From contig CM035320.1 of assembly GCA_000497125.2 (NCBI GenBank), positions 680,001-744,000 of the forward strand: a DNA stretch of 64,000 nucleotides, given 5' to 3'. Origin of the DNA: Spironucleus salmonicida. Lineage: Eukaryota; Fornicata; Diplomonadida; Hexamitidae. Within the stretch, counting starts at the first letter, position 1. The number at the start of each line of letters is the position of its first letter. The notes under the pieces were generated by a model. The model made no database searches. It was not told the origin of the DNA and saw nothing but the letters and a program-made list of their open reading frames with translations. The translations under genes were made by a program, and so were the position numbers. Shown one piece after another: positions 47,101-58,988 of this stretch.

Positions 47101-50100
47101 AACCTTAATAGCAACCGTCCAAAATACTAATATAACCGCTAGAGGAATCGCACTCAATACATGATATACCAATATACCCTGGTAAACATATATTACAAGT
47201 AATTTCTTCTTCATTTATATAACATTATTTACCATTACAATCTTGACACATTTCAAAACAAAAATCGCCAACTTTAGTAAACCCATCATTACAATAATCG
47301 CATTAATCTCCTTAATATCCATCATTACATAAAATACATTCAATTTTTTTTAAAAGATTCTCATAGCAATCTCCATTGCAATCTTCACACTTTAAGACGC
47401 AACCGTTATTGATCTTTAAATAAGGTTCAACACAATCAGTACAACGGAACCCTGAATAAGGAAAAATACATCCTTAACAAATATTTCCACTATCACTTTC
47501 AATAAATTTAACATTCTGGCAGTCACACGTGATGCCATTACAATCACAAAGTGGACAAGTTAATATACAAATATTTGATTTTGATTTGTCGCTTAATGTA
47601 CTATTTAGCTTATATATAGATGCATAATGGATATTTCCAACTAGTTATATTTATACAAAATCTATCGTATTAAATGGTAGTGCCAAACTACAATCATCTA
47701 AGCAATAACCTTTGTATCTATATAAAATATCTTTACATTTACATTCTTTATCAATGCAATCTGTCTAGTTACAATCTCCAGGATGTATGCAAAGAAAATC
47801 TTCGCATTACTCACCATTGAACCCTGCATCACAAGTAATACCCGTTTAATTACATTTTCCATTATATATTTCAGGACATTAAAAACAACCCTCATATTAA
47901 AGGAAGTAGTTATCTTAACATTAACAAATATTAGATACACAAATAAACATTGAATCGCAAGAATTTACCGAACAATCCTTTGTATCACATTTTACAACTA
48001 AATCAATATACCCTGGAATACATTAACAAGAATTATCTGGTAAGCAAGTTCCAAAAATACAAATATCTTTATCACATTTTTAATTGCATTTTTTATCAAT
48101 CAAAACGTAATTTTCATCACATTTTAAGCAAATAATATCGGTACCAATATAAAGACAAATCCCATTCCCACCGAAAAACTAATTTCTACATTCCCAGTCA
48201 TAAAAAATCAATTGGTCTGGACACTAATTACATTTATTTCCAGAAACTGGAATGATACAAGAGCTACAGATGAAAGCACATATATTAGGATCTAGACTGT
48301 CACATTATGCTAAAAACCAACATTCTCCACTTAAACATACTTAACACTTTTGCATACACTAAAATTTATTGAGTTCATAACCTATTTCACATTAATCACA
48401 CATTTACCCTGTATGTGGAAATTAACAATCTTAACATTTCCAGACATCTGATATTATACCAGATTCATAATAACACTAATCACCAAATTCACAAAAGCCA
48501 TTTATGCATGCCAATTTACAGAGACCATCAATCCTTTCTAAACCAGATATACAATTTTCACAGCTAAGTCCAGTAGAATATTCTCCACACTAACATATTC
48601 CACCTTCACAGTCCATACTATTACAATCAGATTTTACAAAGCAACGAATGCTATCACAAGGAGAACTAATGCTTACAAATGATGGGTAACAGGCACAAAA
48701 ATCATTTACACAAACACCATTATTACAAAGTTTTTAACAATTATTTTGACATGTGAGGAATGGTGAGGGATTACAAATTTAGGTATTAAAACATTAAGTA
48801 CATAGTGAAGTAGTACAAAATTGACCTGAATAAAATTAAGAACATTAACATCCTAATTCGCTACAAGTTCCAGATCCACATGAAGCAAGTTCGCAATCTA
48901 AATTTTCACAATTTTAACCTGTATAATTAGTTTCACAAATAGAAACCTAGGAATTCTTAAAACCATGACAATCAAAGGCACATAAATTCGGCATATCTAA
49001 TAATATTGCCATCTACTGAGAAAGTTAGAATGGGTACATTAATGAATTAATTTCTAATGAATTATCTGCTGAAAATCCATAAAAATCTACAAGATGTACC
49101 ATTTATTAATTTAAATCATCTAATATCCAAAACTCAGACTTAAGAAGTTTTTATAAAAAGGATGGAGACTTTAACTAAGCTTCTGAAACACAATTAGAAC
49201 CACATTTTTTACCTCCTAGATTGAGTTCATATACATTTTCATCATTCATGAGAGCTGGTAAAAGACGGACTATACCATGTGTTTTAGAATATCTTGAATA
49301 CCCAATGACATTTCTAATTTTATTTCCTAATATAGCTGTATAAATCATATAAGAAACATTTCCTTTTTTATCATTAATTATTTGGATATTTATCATTCCA
49401 TTATAAACATCCGACGCTTAGATATGTTTGACTATGCCAGAAATTACCCATCTACCTTATGCTTACACTGGCCCTGTAATAATGAAATATTCTACCCTAG
49501 ATGAGTGCAATTTTTCAGAAAATCCTGAATAGTAAGACCACAGCGTACCTGACTAAATTAATACTATATTTTATTAAATAACAATATTACGAAATAAACA
49601 ATCTTTTGACTACTAAACTGCAGCACTCAGTGACACCTGCTTGTTAAAAGCAACGTTTAAATCAATATGAACTACAACGTTGCTAACTTATGATTTTTCT
49701 AAATTTGTCACAATCCCTCCAACCCAACATGCTTTAGAGGTCTTAGTATCTGATCTATATCTGAATTTAATCTGAATTTAATTCATAGTTGCTGGTTTAG
49801 CACTCTGGCCGATTACTCCACCATATCTACTCTTACCACCGTTACCGGTCAAATCAATTTCAACATAAATCTGGTTCAAAATAGATGATGAATCTTTGGC
49901 GAATACGCCAGCTACAAAATTATCCCCAGTGCAGCTTACTACCAAATTAAGAATAACTGAGCAATTATACACCTGCAAAGTATCCCCTTTAGACGAAATT
50001 CCGCCAACCATAGTGTCCTCTGCAATAATGGTGCAGTTTAACAATACAATCGCATTTTGGACAGCACAGTTTTTACAAACACCAGCTATTTCTACACCTT

Positions 50101-50938
50101 CACCTACGTTAATAAGCGCTCTTATCAAAATTTGTATCATCTTTATTTGCCCCTATCCGGTACTGGATACACCAAAAATGTTTATCGAATTTTTAGATGT
50201 AATTTAGACTTCAATGTGCTGAATTACATTAACTCCGTGGTCAACGCAAAGACCATATATGGACTCAGCCTCTGAATAAATCTTAATTACTAAATTCTGA
50301 ACATTTAAACCTATTTTTTTACAACCACCCGAGACATGTTCAGAGCCACCTTTATCGTTAATCAGTATTGTGCCCTGAAAGGCTCCATTCAGATTTTCAG
50401 AAATTCCGTAAATAAGCATAATTTTTTATTGATTTGTGATGTTTATTTGAATTTATTTAACATTATTTTAAGCAGAATTGTCGAATTAGCTGCTTAAGCC
50501 TGACAATTTATTATTGAATCTTGTATTAAGAATAATATTGATTTAAGCATTAAATAGGTTAGAATTCGATATCTAACCTATTGGAGAGAGAAGCCTTTAG
50601 TCAGATTTCGACGTTATCTTCATATAGATATTATCTATACTTCCAGATGTTACTCTAGCTAGTACGTTGATCGAATAATCTGACTGCACAAAAATTTATA
50701 TGTCGCGTAGGCTGCCTTAAAATCTATCAAAAAGCTTTGAATTAGAGTTTTTATACTCAAGGTACAGATAGTTTTTTGCTCCTGAGAAGGTACCCTTGAA
50801 AAACTAAACCTCCTGGGATATTACATCAAAGGTAAGGTTAGTATTTAAAACAAAATAGTCATTAATATTTTTGTTCATTAGGCCAAAATCTTCATGCGTG
50901 TTTATCATTAGAACCTATAGTGTAGCGAAGGCTATCAT
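44144..50938 (-). CDS. Giant cysteine-rich multi-TM surface protein
   Basis: 2264 aa, read by eye in one TGA-free frame with many TAA/TAG as Gln. N-terminus MIAFATLQVLMINTHE is a weak signal-like stretch. Residues about 40-650 are beta-rich with recurring short motifs (KNSINIFGVSSTG, VGGISSKGDTLQVYNCSV, RYGGVIGQS) like GLUG or beta-helix surface domains. Residues about 650-1740 hold dense EGF/furin-like Cys repeats (CxxC and CxxGxxGxxC patterns). About 1749-2100 hold some ten hydrophobic segments (first IYVFPLILIFIIAICITIPF), followed by a cytosolic tail of about 165 residues rich in Ser, Lys and Gln. Diplomonad cysteine-rich membrane proteins usually have one TM and a short tail, so this resembles the multi-TM cysteine-rich proteins of ciliates and trichomonads more. 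It probably acts as a surface receptor or adhesin. The start is 268 bp downstream of the SCYL2-like stop on the same strand. Confidence 0.82.
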
Positions 50939-51206
50939 TAGTTTATTATGGACTACCTAGTATTATATAGAATTATAAACAATTACTATTAAAGAAAAAA
51001 TATATTATAAGTTAGTACTAAATACCAACTTCTAAAATTAAAGGTGTAGAAAAATTAAATTTTATATCATTATTATACAATATATATTATAATTAACCAT
51101 TCAATAAAAATAATTTAGTTATTACTATCTTTGACCCACGATTGCAATTTGAAGCGCACCAAAACCGCCCCTACCCCAACAACCAAGCAAAGTGAAAAAA
51201 CCAGCC

Positions 51207-53546
51207 TCACCAGTTAGAGTCAGTTGGGTAGCCCCCCTGTCCTTCTTATTCTGTGTATGCACCTTATTCAGCATACTACCCTTCCACTTAATATCCATAA
51301 GTATCTTCCTATTATATCCCATATTAGCTCTTTACTTCCACTTTCTACCCCTGCCCCCTTCTCTCGGCCAAAATCACCTGAATCAGCACCTCCAGGACCT
51401 CCAAAACGCGAGTTTTATCACCTGATTCGAGCTGCTCGCTATATGCCATTTTGAGCAGCCGCGGCGCGAACAGGACGCTGAGTGTCTTCCCAGAACAACG
51501 CCCGTGTACCAGGAGCGCGAAATCAGCGAATGCGCCAACAGCAGCGCTATGGCGCTCCACACTCTCCAGGGACGAATTTACCGCCGGGAGCAGAATCCGA
51601 CCGATCTGATCGTCCGAAAAGTAGGGCACGAAACCGCCCAAACCGCCCAAAATCGACGCCATTTGCTTCCCCGACGCGCTCGTATTGAGCAGTTTAGTCA
51701 GGAACGGCGTCAGCGCCCCTGTGATCGGGTTCTTGTGGTCGATTTCCGGTCTCGCCGCCTCCTTTTTGGGCTCCGAAAACGCCTGCGCCATTCTCTGCTT
51801 CATCTCGCCGATCTGGGCCCCCAGCTTCATTCCGAGAGCCTACGCCTCCTCGACCATCCAGCCTGGCCCCGCAAGCAGCGGGAGCGCCTCTGGCAGCTTT
51901 TACAGCGCGAAGAGGCTCAGCTCCTCGTTCTTACTCGCAAGCGATGAGAGCAGAAGGTTGAGGCAGTACCAGTGTGAGCGGCCGCCTGCAGTCGCGTCGA
52001 AGAAGAAGGCCAAATTCGACAGGATCTGCTTAGCGATGGCGATCTGCTTCGAGGGCTCCGTCGAGTTGAGCTGCACGTCGAAATTAGGACAAAATTGCGC
52101 GTTTTTGGCGTTCTTCTCCTGCGAGTCGCCGAATGGCGTCAGATAGCCGAAAAGCTTGCCCTTCTCTTGCGTGATCTCGACGCCAGTAAACGCGATAAAC
52201 GGCGCCGATTTGGATGCCTTTTCGTAGATCACGCGGTGGCTCGTTTGCGTCTGTGCGATCAAAATCGGCTCGAAAAGCAAGAAAAGGAGCGAAAAAGGAG
52301 CAGAAAGCGAGTAGCTCAGATTGATGATCGTCTGGATTGCGAAATCCTACAAATCGATGACGCTGAGTGCCCTGATGGATCGCCCGAGGAGGGCAGTTTT
52401 GATGAAATCCGGCGAGAACTGACCGGATGCCGCAACCGTCAGAAAGTGCTGAATAGCGCCGATGAGCTCCTTGCCAGGCTTGGGGTGCTTGAAACCGCCC
52501 AGTCGCTCCACTTCGGCGGCCGCCCAGCAAACTTAATTCTCGACTGACGATTCGATGACTCCGAGGAGCTGCGTAGCGTTCTGGGCCTCCCCGCGTGCGC
52601 AAACGCCCATTTACGAACTGATATAACCAAATTTGCTCAGCGAGTAATACTGGTTGGAATTCTATTGGAAGCCTGACCAGAACTGCTCCAGCAGCCGCGC
52701 GTTCTGCACGGCGCCAGCGACGCTGATTCCACAGCTCTGGAACGGCGGGCAGACACCCATCAGTTTCCCTGAGAGGTCAGCGATCTGTGCGTCTGCGCCA
52801 GGAAACTTCTTTTAGGGGCTAGAAGCGTCCGCGAAGTTGACACTGCGGTTCCCGAAGGCCGAGAATAGCGAAAATACGAGCTGTGCAACGTCGCTGGCCG
52901 CTGTGGACGCCTGTGCGCTAATCTGCGCTGCCGTGAGATAGAACGCAGAGGGCCGGAACCAGGCCGCCGCGTCGTCGTGGAAGACGAATTGCAGAGCCGT
53001 ATGCTCGGTCATCGCGAAGCCTGCGAGAGCGAGTTCGCCAGTGGGCAGAACCGCGATGTTCGCTGGCGTTAGGTTACCGAAAACGATCCCCTGTGCGTGT
53101 AGCCGGCCCAGGTCGTTCAGGAGTGCCACGAAGCCGTAGAAGAGCAGGTCCGGTGAGAAGTTCAGTGGCATCAGGAGCTGTGAGGAAGCAATTCCGAGGT
53201 CACCATAGCGTGCTAGGAGGCCGAACAGCGTTGTGATGATGCGGGTGGTCACGTAGACCATGTAGGAGGAATCGTCTTCCAAAGGCTGCATGATCTTAAG
53301 CTGCATCCCCGGGGGCTATACAGGGGTCTGATCGCGTTTCATGCAGTTCATGAACGTTTTAAAGCCCTGGGCGTCTTTCTTGAACCAGGCCTTCTCGACT
53401 GCCTTTTTATCCAGAACCCAGACCGTTGCAGGTGCATTCGTCTTTTTTTAGAGGGCATCGTACGTCTGCCAAATCCCATGCGTTCCGCCCACGCCGGATT
53501 GCTCTACGACGTCAAAATCCTTGCAACGTGTTTTAAATCCAAACAT
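51207..53546 (-). CDS. SCYL2/CVAK104-like pseudokinase
   Basis: 779 aa against about 930 in human SCYL2. The N-terminal kinase-like domain (about 10-290) has a degenerate glycine loop (QSGVGGTHGIWQTYD) and VWVLDKK, matching SCYL2's FDKK in place of the usual VAxK. MQPLEDDSSYMVYVTT matches the HPLEES region. HRD is replaced by VFGNLTPANI and DFG by LAGFAMT, as in SCY1-like pseudokinases (HGNxTPEN, GFDF). An alpha-helical, HEAT-like middle follows (about 330-700), then a Gly/Gln/Tyr-rich tail. SCYL2 acts in clathrin-coated vesicle traffic between the Golgi and endosomes, and a similar role is inferred. TAA and TAG codons are read as Gln and TGA stops. The base composition is GC-rich, unlike the neighbour downstream. 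Confidence 0.85.
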
Positions 53547-56370
53547 TATTTGTGAAGTGGAGCGCAAATATTCCTATTACTGTATTATAATGATAGATTT
53601 ATTTTAGATTTATAAAGATAAAATAATATTGTTATTTTATGAATAATAAAGCATACTCTGTTGAGTTAATTATAAAAATTTTGCAAAAACTTAGTTATAG
53701 TATAAGTTTAGTAATTAAGTAATTTAGTGAAAAGTATTAAAGTAGTTAAAGTATAAAACTAAAAATATAATATTGCACATTTTACGATGATTCATATAAT
53801 ACATGAGCTTAAAATAATCACTATACATCCAAATATACAAGTTTCTTGCAGTAGCTCACTATTTCCAATTCTTGTAGGTATAATTAATGTCATAAACATC
53901 CAATGAACATTAATTGATTCCCCCTGAAACCTGTTCTTGTCTTAATTTCCCACTTTTCAGTTTTTATTTTATTTATATACTTTTACCTGTTTTTGTTTCT
54001 TTGAACAGATACTCAGCCTGCTGACAGATAATTTCATCATCGTTATTTTTAGTTGCAGGAAAAACTTTTCGCTAAATAACCTTTTTTAGTTTATCAGAAT
54101 AATCAGGCGGACTAAATGGAAGCGTAGTATATTTTTAATCTAGAAATTAAAGTTGAATTTAAGAAAAATTTAACTAGGTTTATGCAGAGGCAATGACAGT
54201 TTAATAGTTTTGCACTTTCTATTTCATAATTTAATACATCTATAATAATTATATAAAATATATGTGACTAAATAAAATCAAAATGATGTTTTAGCAGTTC
54301 TTCTCTCAAAGTATAGGATGGTAGGATATATCTAAAATTATACGCTATTATAGTACAAATAATCTACTTCACTATTACTTCTTAATTTTTCCACATTTAA
54401 CAAGATAAAAATATTAATTTTTTAGCTGCTAAACAGTTTTAGTCTAAAGACTTTCTTCCTAAATTTTTCTGAGATTATAACCATATAATGCAACAGATGT
54501 TATCATTATTTACCTTTATTATTTAGTCCATATATTGTATTGTTGTGGCTTTTATTACTTTGATTTAAATGATTACTATACTGCTTAAACCTATTGTCGT
54601 ATGTGATACTAAATGTTGCTGGTTTATATTACTATCTCTGATTTAAGGAAAAATTCTAAAAATAATAACTTCTTGTTACAATAGCTTATAAGGTCTAGTC
54701 GATAATTATAAACAAAAATCTAATTATCTTCAGATACTGTAGGATTCAGTATAGTATAAGGGAAATTTTAAACACTATCAATTGTTTTTATTTCTTAAAT
54801 CTCTTGTATTATGAAGATCTATCGAAATTCATCTAAATAATATACCTTGTGGAAATCTAATAAAAATAAATTATCTTAGGTTACAAGCTACTAAATATCC
54901 TTCTTAAATTTTTGATAGATATCTTCTCGTAGTGTTTCTTCTATTTCAATGTTATTATATGTTGCGATTTTTAATAATTATAATCTAGAAAACTTTTAAA
55001 TATTAAAATACGTTATTTTATATGCATTATTGTAAGTACCCCTATAAGCGTAGTCATTTATATGTTTTTAATAAATCCATTCAATAATTTATGCTAATTC
55101 TTCTGTCTTCATTCTGTTATGATGGAAAAATATTTATTTTTGATATTATATGTTATTATGACGATAATTATTTTATTAAAATTGTATAGTGTATAATTGT
55201 ATTAAACTTCGGTTTTTGTTTATTAAATTTTTGTAGTTTTTTAAACCAATTTATACATAATGTTTAAAAATATATTTTATTTGAAAAATACGTAGAAACT
55301 AAAATATGCTATTTTTTGAGACGTTTATCAGTAAAATAAGATGATACAAATCGCAAAATATATTATGGAAAAATATATTGAAATACTACGTTAAAGAGAA
55401 AGTGCATCTGTTAATTATATTTAATAAATTATACTAAATATATGTATAATAAATTCTGGTGACTCCATACTAACTGCAATTTTCTACATTATAATTTCTA
55501 TTTCGCGTTTAAATTGTATTTAAGCAATATTTTAGTTACCTAATATATTAATTATTTTTATTTTTAATTAACTACAAAATTAGAATAAGTATATAAACAT
55601 ATTTACCGGATTTTTATAAATTTAACTTGTGTATCATTAAATTATATTAATATTTTATCTATTTTTACACGAATTAACTAAATAAGATAACGGTTCTTGT
55701 TATCATAATTATAAATTGATTGTAAATATAATTTACTCAAATATTTTAGATAAATCTATTTAACTAATAAAACTTTTGCTATCTATTTTATCTTAAATCT
55801 CATTGTTATTAAATTATGATATATATATTATTCATTTATTAATTTTTGCATTTAAATTATTACTAAGATTACTAGTTTTTTAACTAGGATATTATTATTA
55901 TTATGTAGAAAATTATAAGTATAAAAATTAAACTATATCACCAAAAATATTTCTAAATATATGTAAAATTTTAATTTATAAAAACAGAAATTAATAAATA
56001 ACAAATAGATACAAATGACTAATTTATAGTACTTTGGAAAATTATTATTTACTCTAACATTTTTCCATATTTTCTGCTAAAAACTAACCATCTAAGACCA
56101 TATATTTATATTAACTCCATTTCGAAAGAACACGAATTACTTACTGATTAAACCATTTAATATATACTCTAAAAGTCATATCTAAGATAGAAAATCTCTA
56201 AGCATTCGCCAGAATTTCCTCTCATTATTCCCATTCTCGCCCACTACGATCACCAATTCGATCATTTAATCACATTTCACTCCCTTCCTTCATGTCATTT
56301 TTCAACGTTACCATTACATTTAACATATTATATTATATAATATTACAAACATTATTTCTGAATATTTAAC
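53547..56370. other. AT-rich spacer between divergent genes
   Basis: 2.8 kb at about 22-27% GC, rich in A/T runs, separating the SCYL2-like gene (minus) from the WW-domain gene (plus). No gene, tRNA or repeat could be supported. Confidence 0.6.
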
Positions 56371-58191
56371 ATGTATGAGATCTACCGCAAGCACCCACAA
56401 GCCTCCAAGCTGATTAAAAAGCTTAAAATCCACCAAACAGAGTCCAAACTGCTCTGGATAGTCGATGTAATCCTCCAGGCAACGCTCCCATTCAACTGGA
56501 CGTCTTCCTATGAAGGCGACGTCTTCTACGTCTCCCCGCAGGGGAAAACGCAAACTGAGCACCCCGCACTGCAGTATTTCATCATTTTAATAGAGAAAAT
56601 CCGCATTTCGGCCTCCCAGCTCGAGCCGGGCTCAATTTTGCACAGATTCACCTGCCAGCCGCCAGCAGTCGTCATCGACGTCTTAAACATGCTCTTTTAC
56701 CTCAATTCACAGCCCTCCACTGGCAAGGAGTTCGCTGCGATGCTAGCAATTTCGGCTCCAATTTCGAACGATTTTATGTTGGAAAGCGGTCATTATATCA
56801 GCAAAATTACGCGGGAAACGTTCCCAGCAAACCCCGACGACGCATTTTTCTGCGCGCTCGCGACCAGCGAAATCCTCCAGGCGGGGCATGTTCTTATCCC
56901 GAAACTGACCGCCGCGGAGGCCAAACTCTTACCCAATGGTAAAATTCTGGTCTACGATTTCGACTCGCTCCGGCCGGCGATTCTGGGCCAAAATGGCCTC
57001 AAAAACGTCAAAAGAATCAAAATGCCGTTTTTTGAGTTCGATTGGCACGCGCACGAAAATATTTTTTTGGGAGTGGAAAAAGCAAATCAAATCGTATTCG
57101 ACGGAAATTCGGCGGTCCAAAAAGCATCCAAAACGGTTCCGTACGGGCTGGTTGAAGCTCTGGCACCCCGGAATCTCGCGCAATTCACGCTGAATCTGGA
57201 CGCGAATTTGCCCGAAATTTCAGAAAATTTACTCCCCAGCGCCTTCGATTTCGGGGGTATAAAGGCTCAGAAATGCGAAAAAAAAGTTTAGAAATTCGAA
57301 AAAATTAAGAATATATCGGATTAGAACGTAAATTCCAATTTGAATTCGGTTTTCCACTCCAATTCTGATAAGTCACAATTTTCGCTGGCGGCGCTGCAGC
57401 GCGGCTATGAGACGCGCCAGAAGCCGTTTTACGAGCCACTGAATACGCTCAACCAGCCGCTGCCGAACGACCACATTCTGCAGCAGATTCTCGACCCGCC
57501 GCCTCCGGAGAGCGTTTTCTACGCGACGCTGACGCTCGACCGGGCGCAGATTCAGCAAATGCGCGAAAACGCGCGCGCTGACTGCCCGATCGACGCGATT
57601 CTGAGCGACTACCGGCGCCGCAATCTGAGCGCGCTGCTGCAGCTCAATTTGACGGTCAAAATCGCGTATTCCCAGAAGCTCGCCACGTCCGAATTTCGCA
57701 ATCCGGAGCCCGCGCAGGGCCCGCAGGACGACATGGCCTCGAAAACGGTCATCCCGCGCCTCGCGGGGAACGAAAACGCGAAATCGCTGCACCTGCAGCC
57801 GCCGATTTTGACCGAAAACGTGATTTCGTACAGCGTGAACGGGCGCGCCGTCGCGGCGGCCGCGCTGCCCTACAAGGCCACGATCGCGGACTTCTGCATC
57901 GGGCGGCTCGTGATCTGCGGCGCGCACAAGTTCGTCATTTCGCGCGCCGACGCGATGACGAAATTCTGGTACGGGAAGGCGGCGGTGCGCCTGAACCAGA
58001 TGCGGAACCGCGTGGACGTGGAGCTGATGCGGAGCGGGATCGCGTGGTGGGTGAGCCGGAAGGCCAAATTCTGCGAGGGCGACGTCGCGGAGTGCAGGGT
58101 CTGCCTGCGCGAAATCAGCGATTTGATGCTAGAGGGCTTCCAGCGGCTGAGCGCGGCGAAGCCGGACGTGAAGCTGCGGATGTTCCAGTGA
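56371..58191 (+). CDS. WW-domain protein, CEP164-like N-terminus
   Basis: 606 aa, one frame through two in-frame TAG codons (near residues 307 and 318) to TGA. Residues about 25-80 resemble the CEP164 N-terminal helix plus WW domain: LLWIVDVILQATLPFNWTSS, then GDVFYVSPQGKTQTEHP. The first Trp (W43), the aromatic pair and the final Pro are kept, but the second Trp is Thr. CEP164 helps dock basal bodies and cilia, and a flagellar or basal-body role is plausible for a flagellate but unproven. The rest is unrecognised. The 3' half is markedly GC-rich with runs of Ala/Arg-rich codons. It may instead be another WW protein. Confidence 0.68.
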
Positions 58192-58221
58192 GCGCGTTCG
58201 CCGAATCGTAAAAACCTAAAC

Positions 58222-58548
58222 TCACACCTGGCTGCCGCGGTTCACGCTCTCCCTCTGAATGTAGCTTTGGCTGCCCCTCGCCTCGAAGGTTATCTCGCTG
58301 TCCTCCTTGATGTGGGCTATTGGCAGTGAATGGTCATTAATTTCCATTATTATCTCTATGTTCTTCCTGATCTCCTTGAAAACCAGCTTGGAGTGCCTGG
58401 TCCGAATTTTGACGTTTTCGGAGTGTGTATTGAGCTTTAGCTGCTTGCTGTTGTAGTAAACGATGTACAAGTCGTCGATTCGCTCATATGTAGCTTCGAA
58501 TAGCTTTTTTCTGCATAAGCTATAAACAACAACTTAGCAAAAAGTCAT
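58222..58548 (-). CDS. Small protein of unknown function (108 aa)
   Basis: ATG to TGA with one TAA as Gln near the start. Mixed alpha/beta composition (VKIRTRHSKLVFKEI, IIMEINDHSLPIAHI) with no TM segment or known motif. Its stop faces the WW-domain gene's stop 30 bp away, a compact convergent pair. It could be a ubiquitin-size adaptor or a flagellar protein, but I do not recognise it. Confidence 0.6.
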
Positions 58549-58988
58549 TATGTGGAAAGGAATTTATAATGAACATATATTATAAACTTATGGATGTCAG
58601 ATATATTTGTCATAATTATCATTTGATACAATTTAATTATCTTAAATTGTTGTTTATTTATTTAATACATAATCTTTTGAGTGAAGTGTTATGCGAGTAA
58701 TTAATATAATTCTGTACCAAAGTGAAGCTATACTCATTCATACAGTGAATCAAATCTCAGAGCCTCATTTCTGCAAGCATTTATGCATTAGTAACATTCC
58801 GTGCATAAATCGTGATCAGTTACCTTGAATGTTGGTATACCGTTTTCTTTCACTACCTTAACTATATTAAATGGACAAGAAATGACACATGTACCTTCTA
58901 GCTTGCAAACCTCCTTAATAAATTAAATACGCATTTTTAGTTATACCAATATAATATATTAAATAATATATTATTAGCTTACTCAGAA
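58549..58988. other. Intergenic, 440 bp between divergent genes
   Basis: AT-rich and presumably holds both promoters. Nothing else seen. Confidence 0.5.

Noticed and set aside
47698-47940. 80-codon frame inside the cysteine-rich gene
   Set aside because: Out of frame with the EGF-like reading. The Cys-rich frame is continuous through this stretch.
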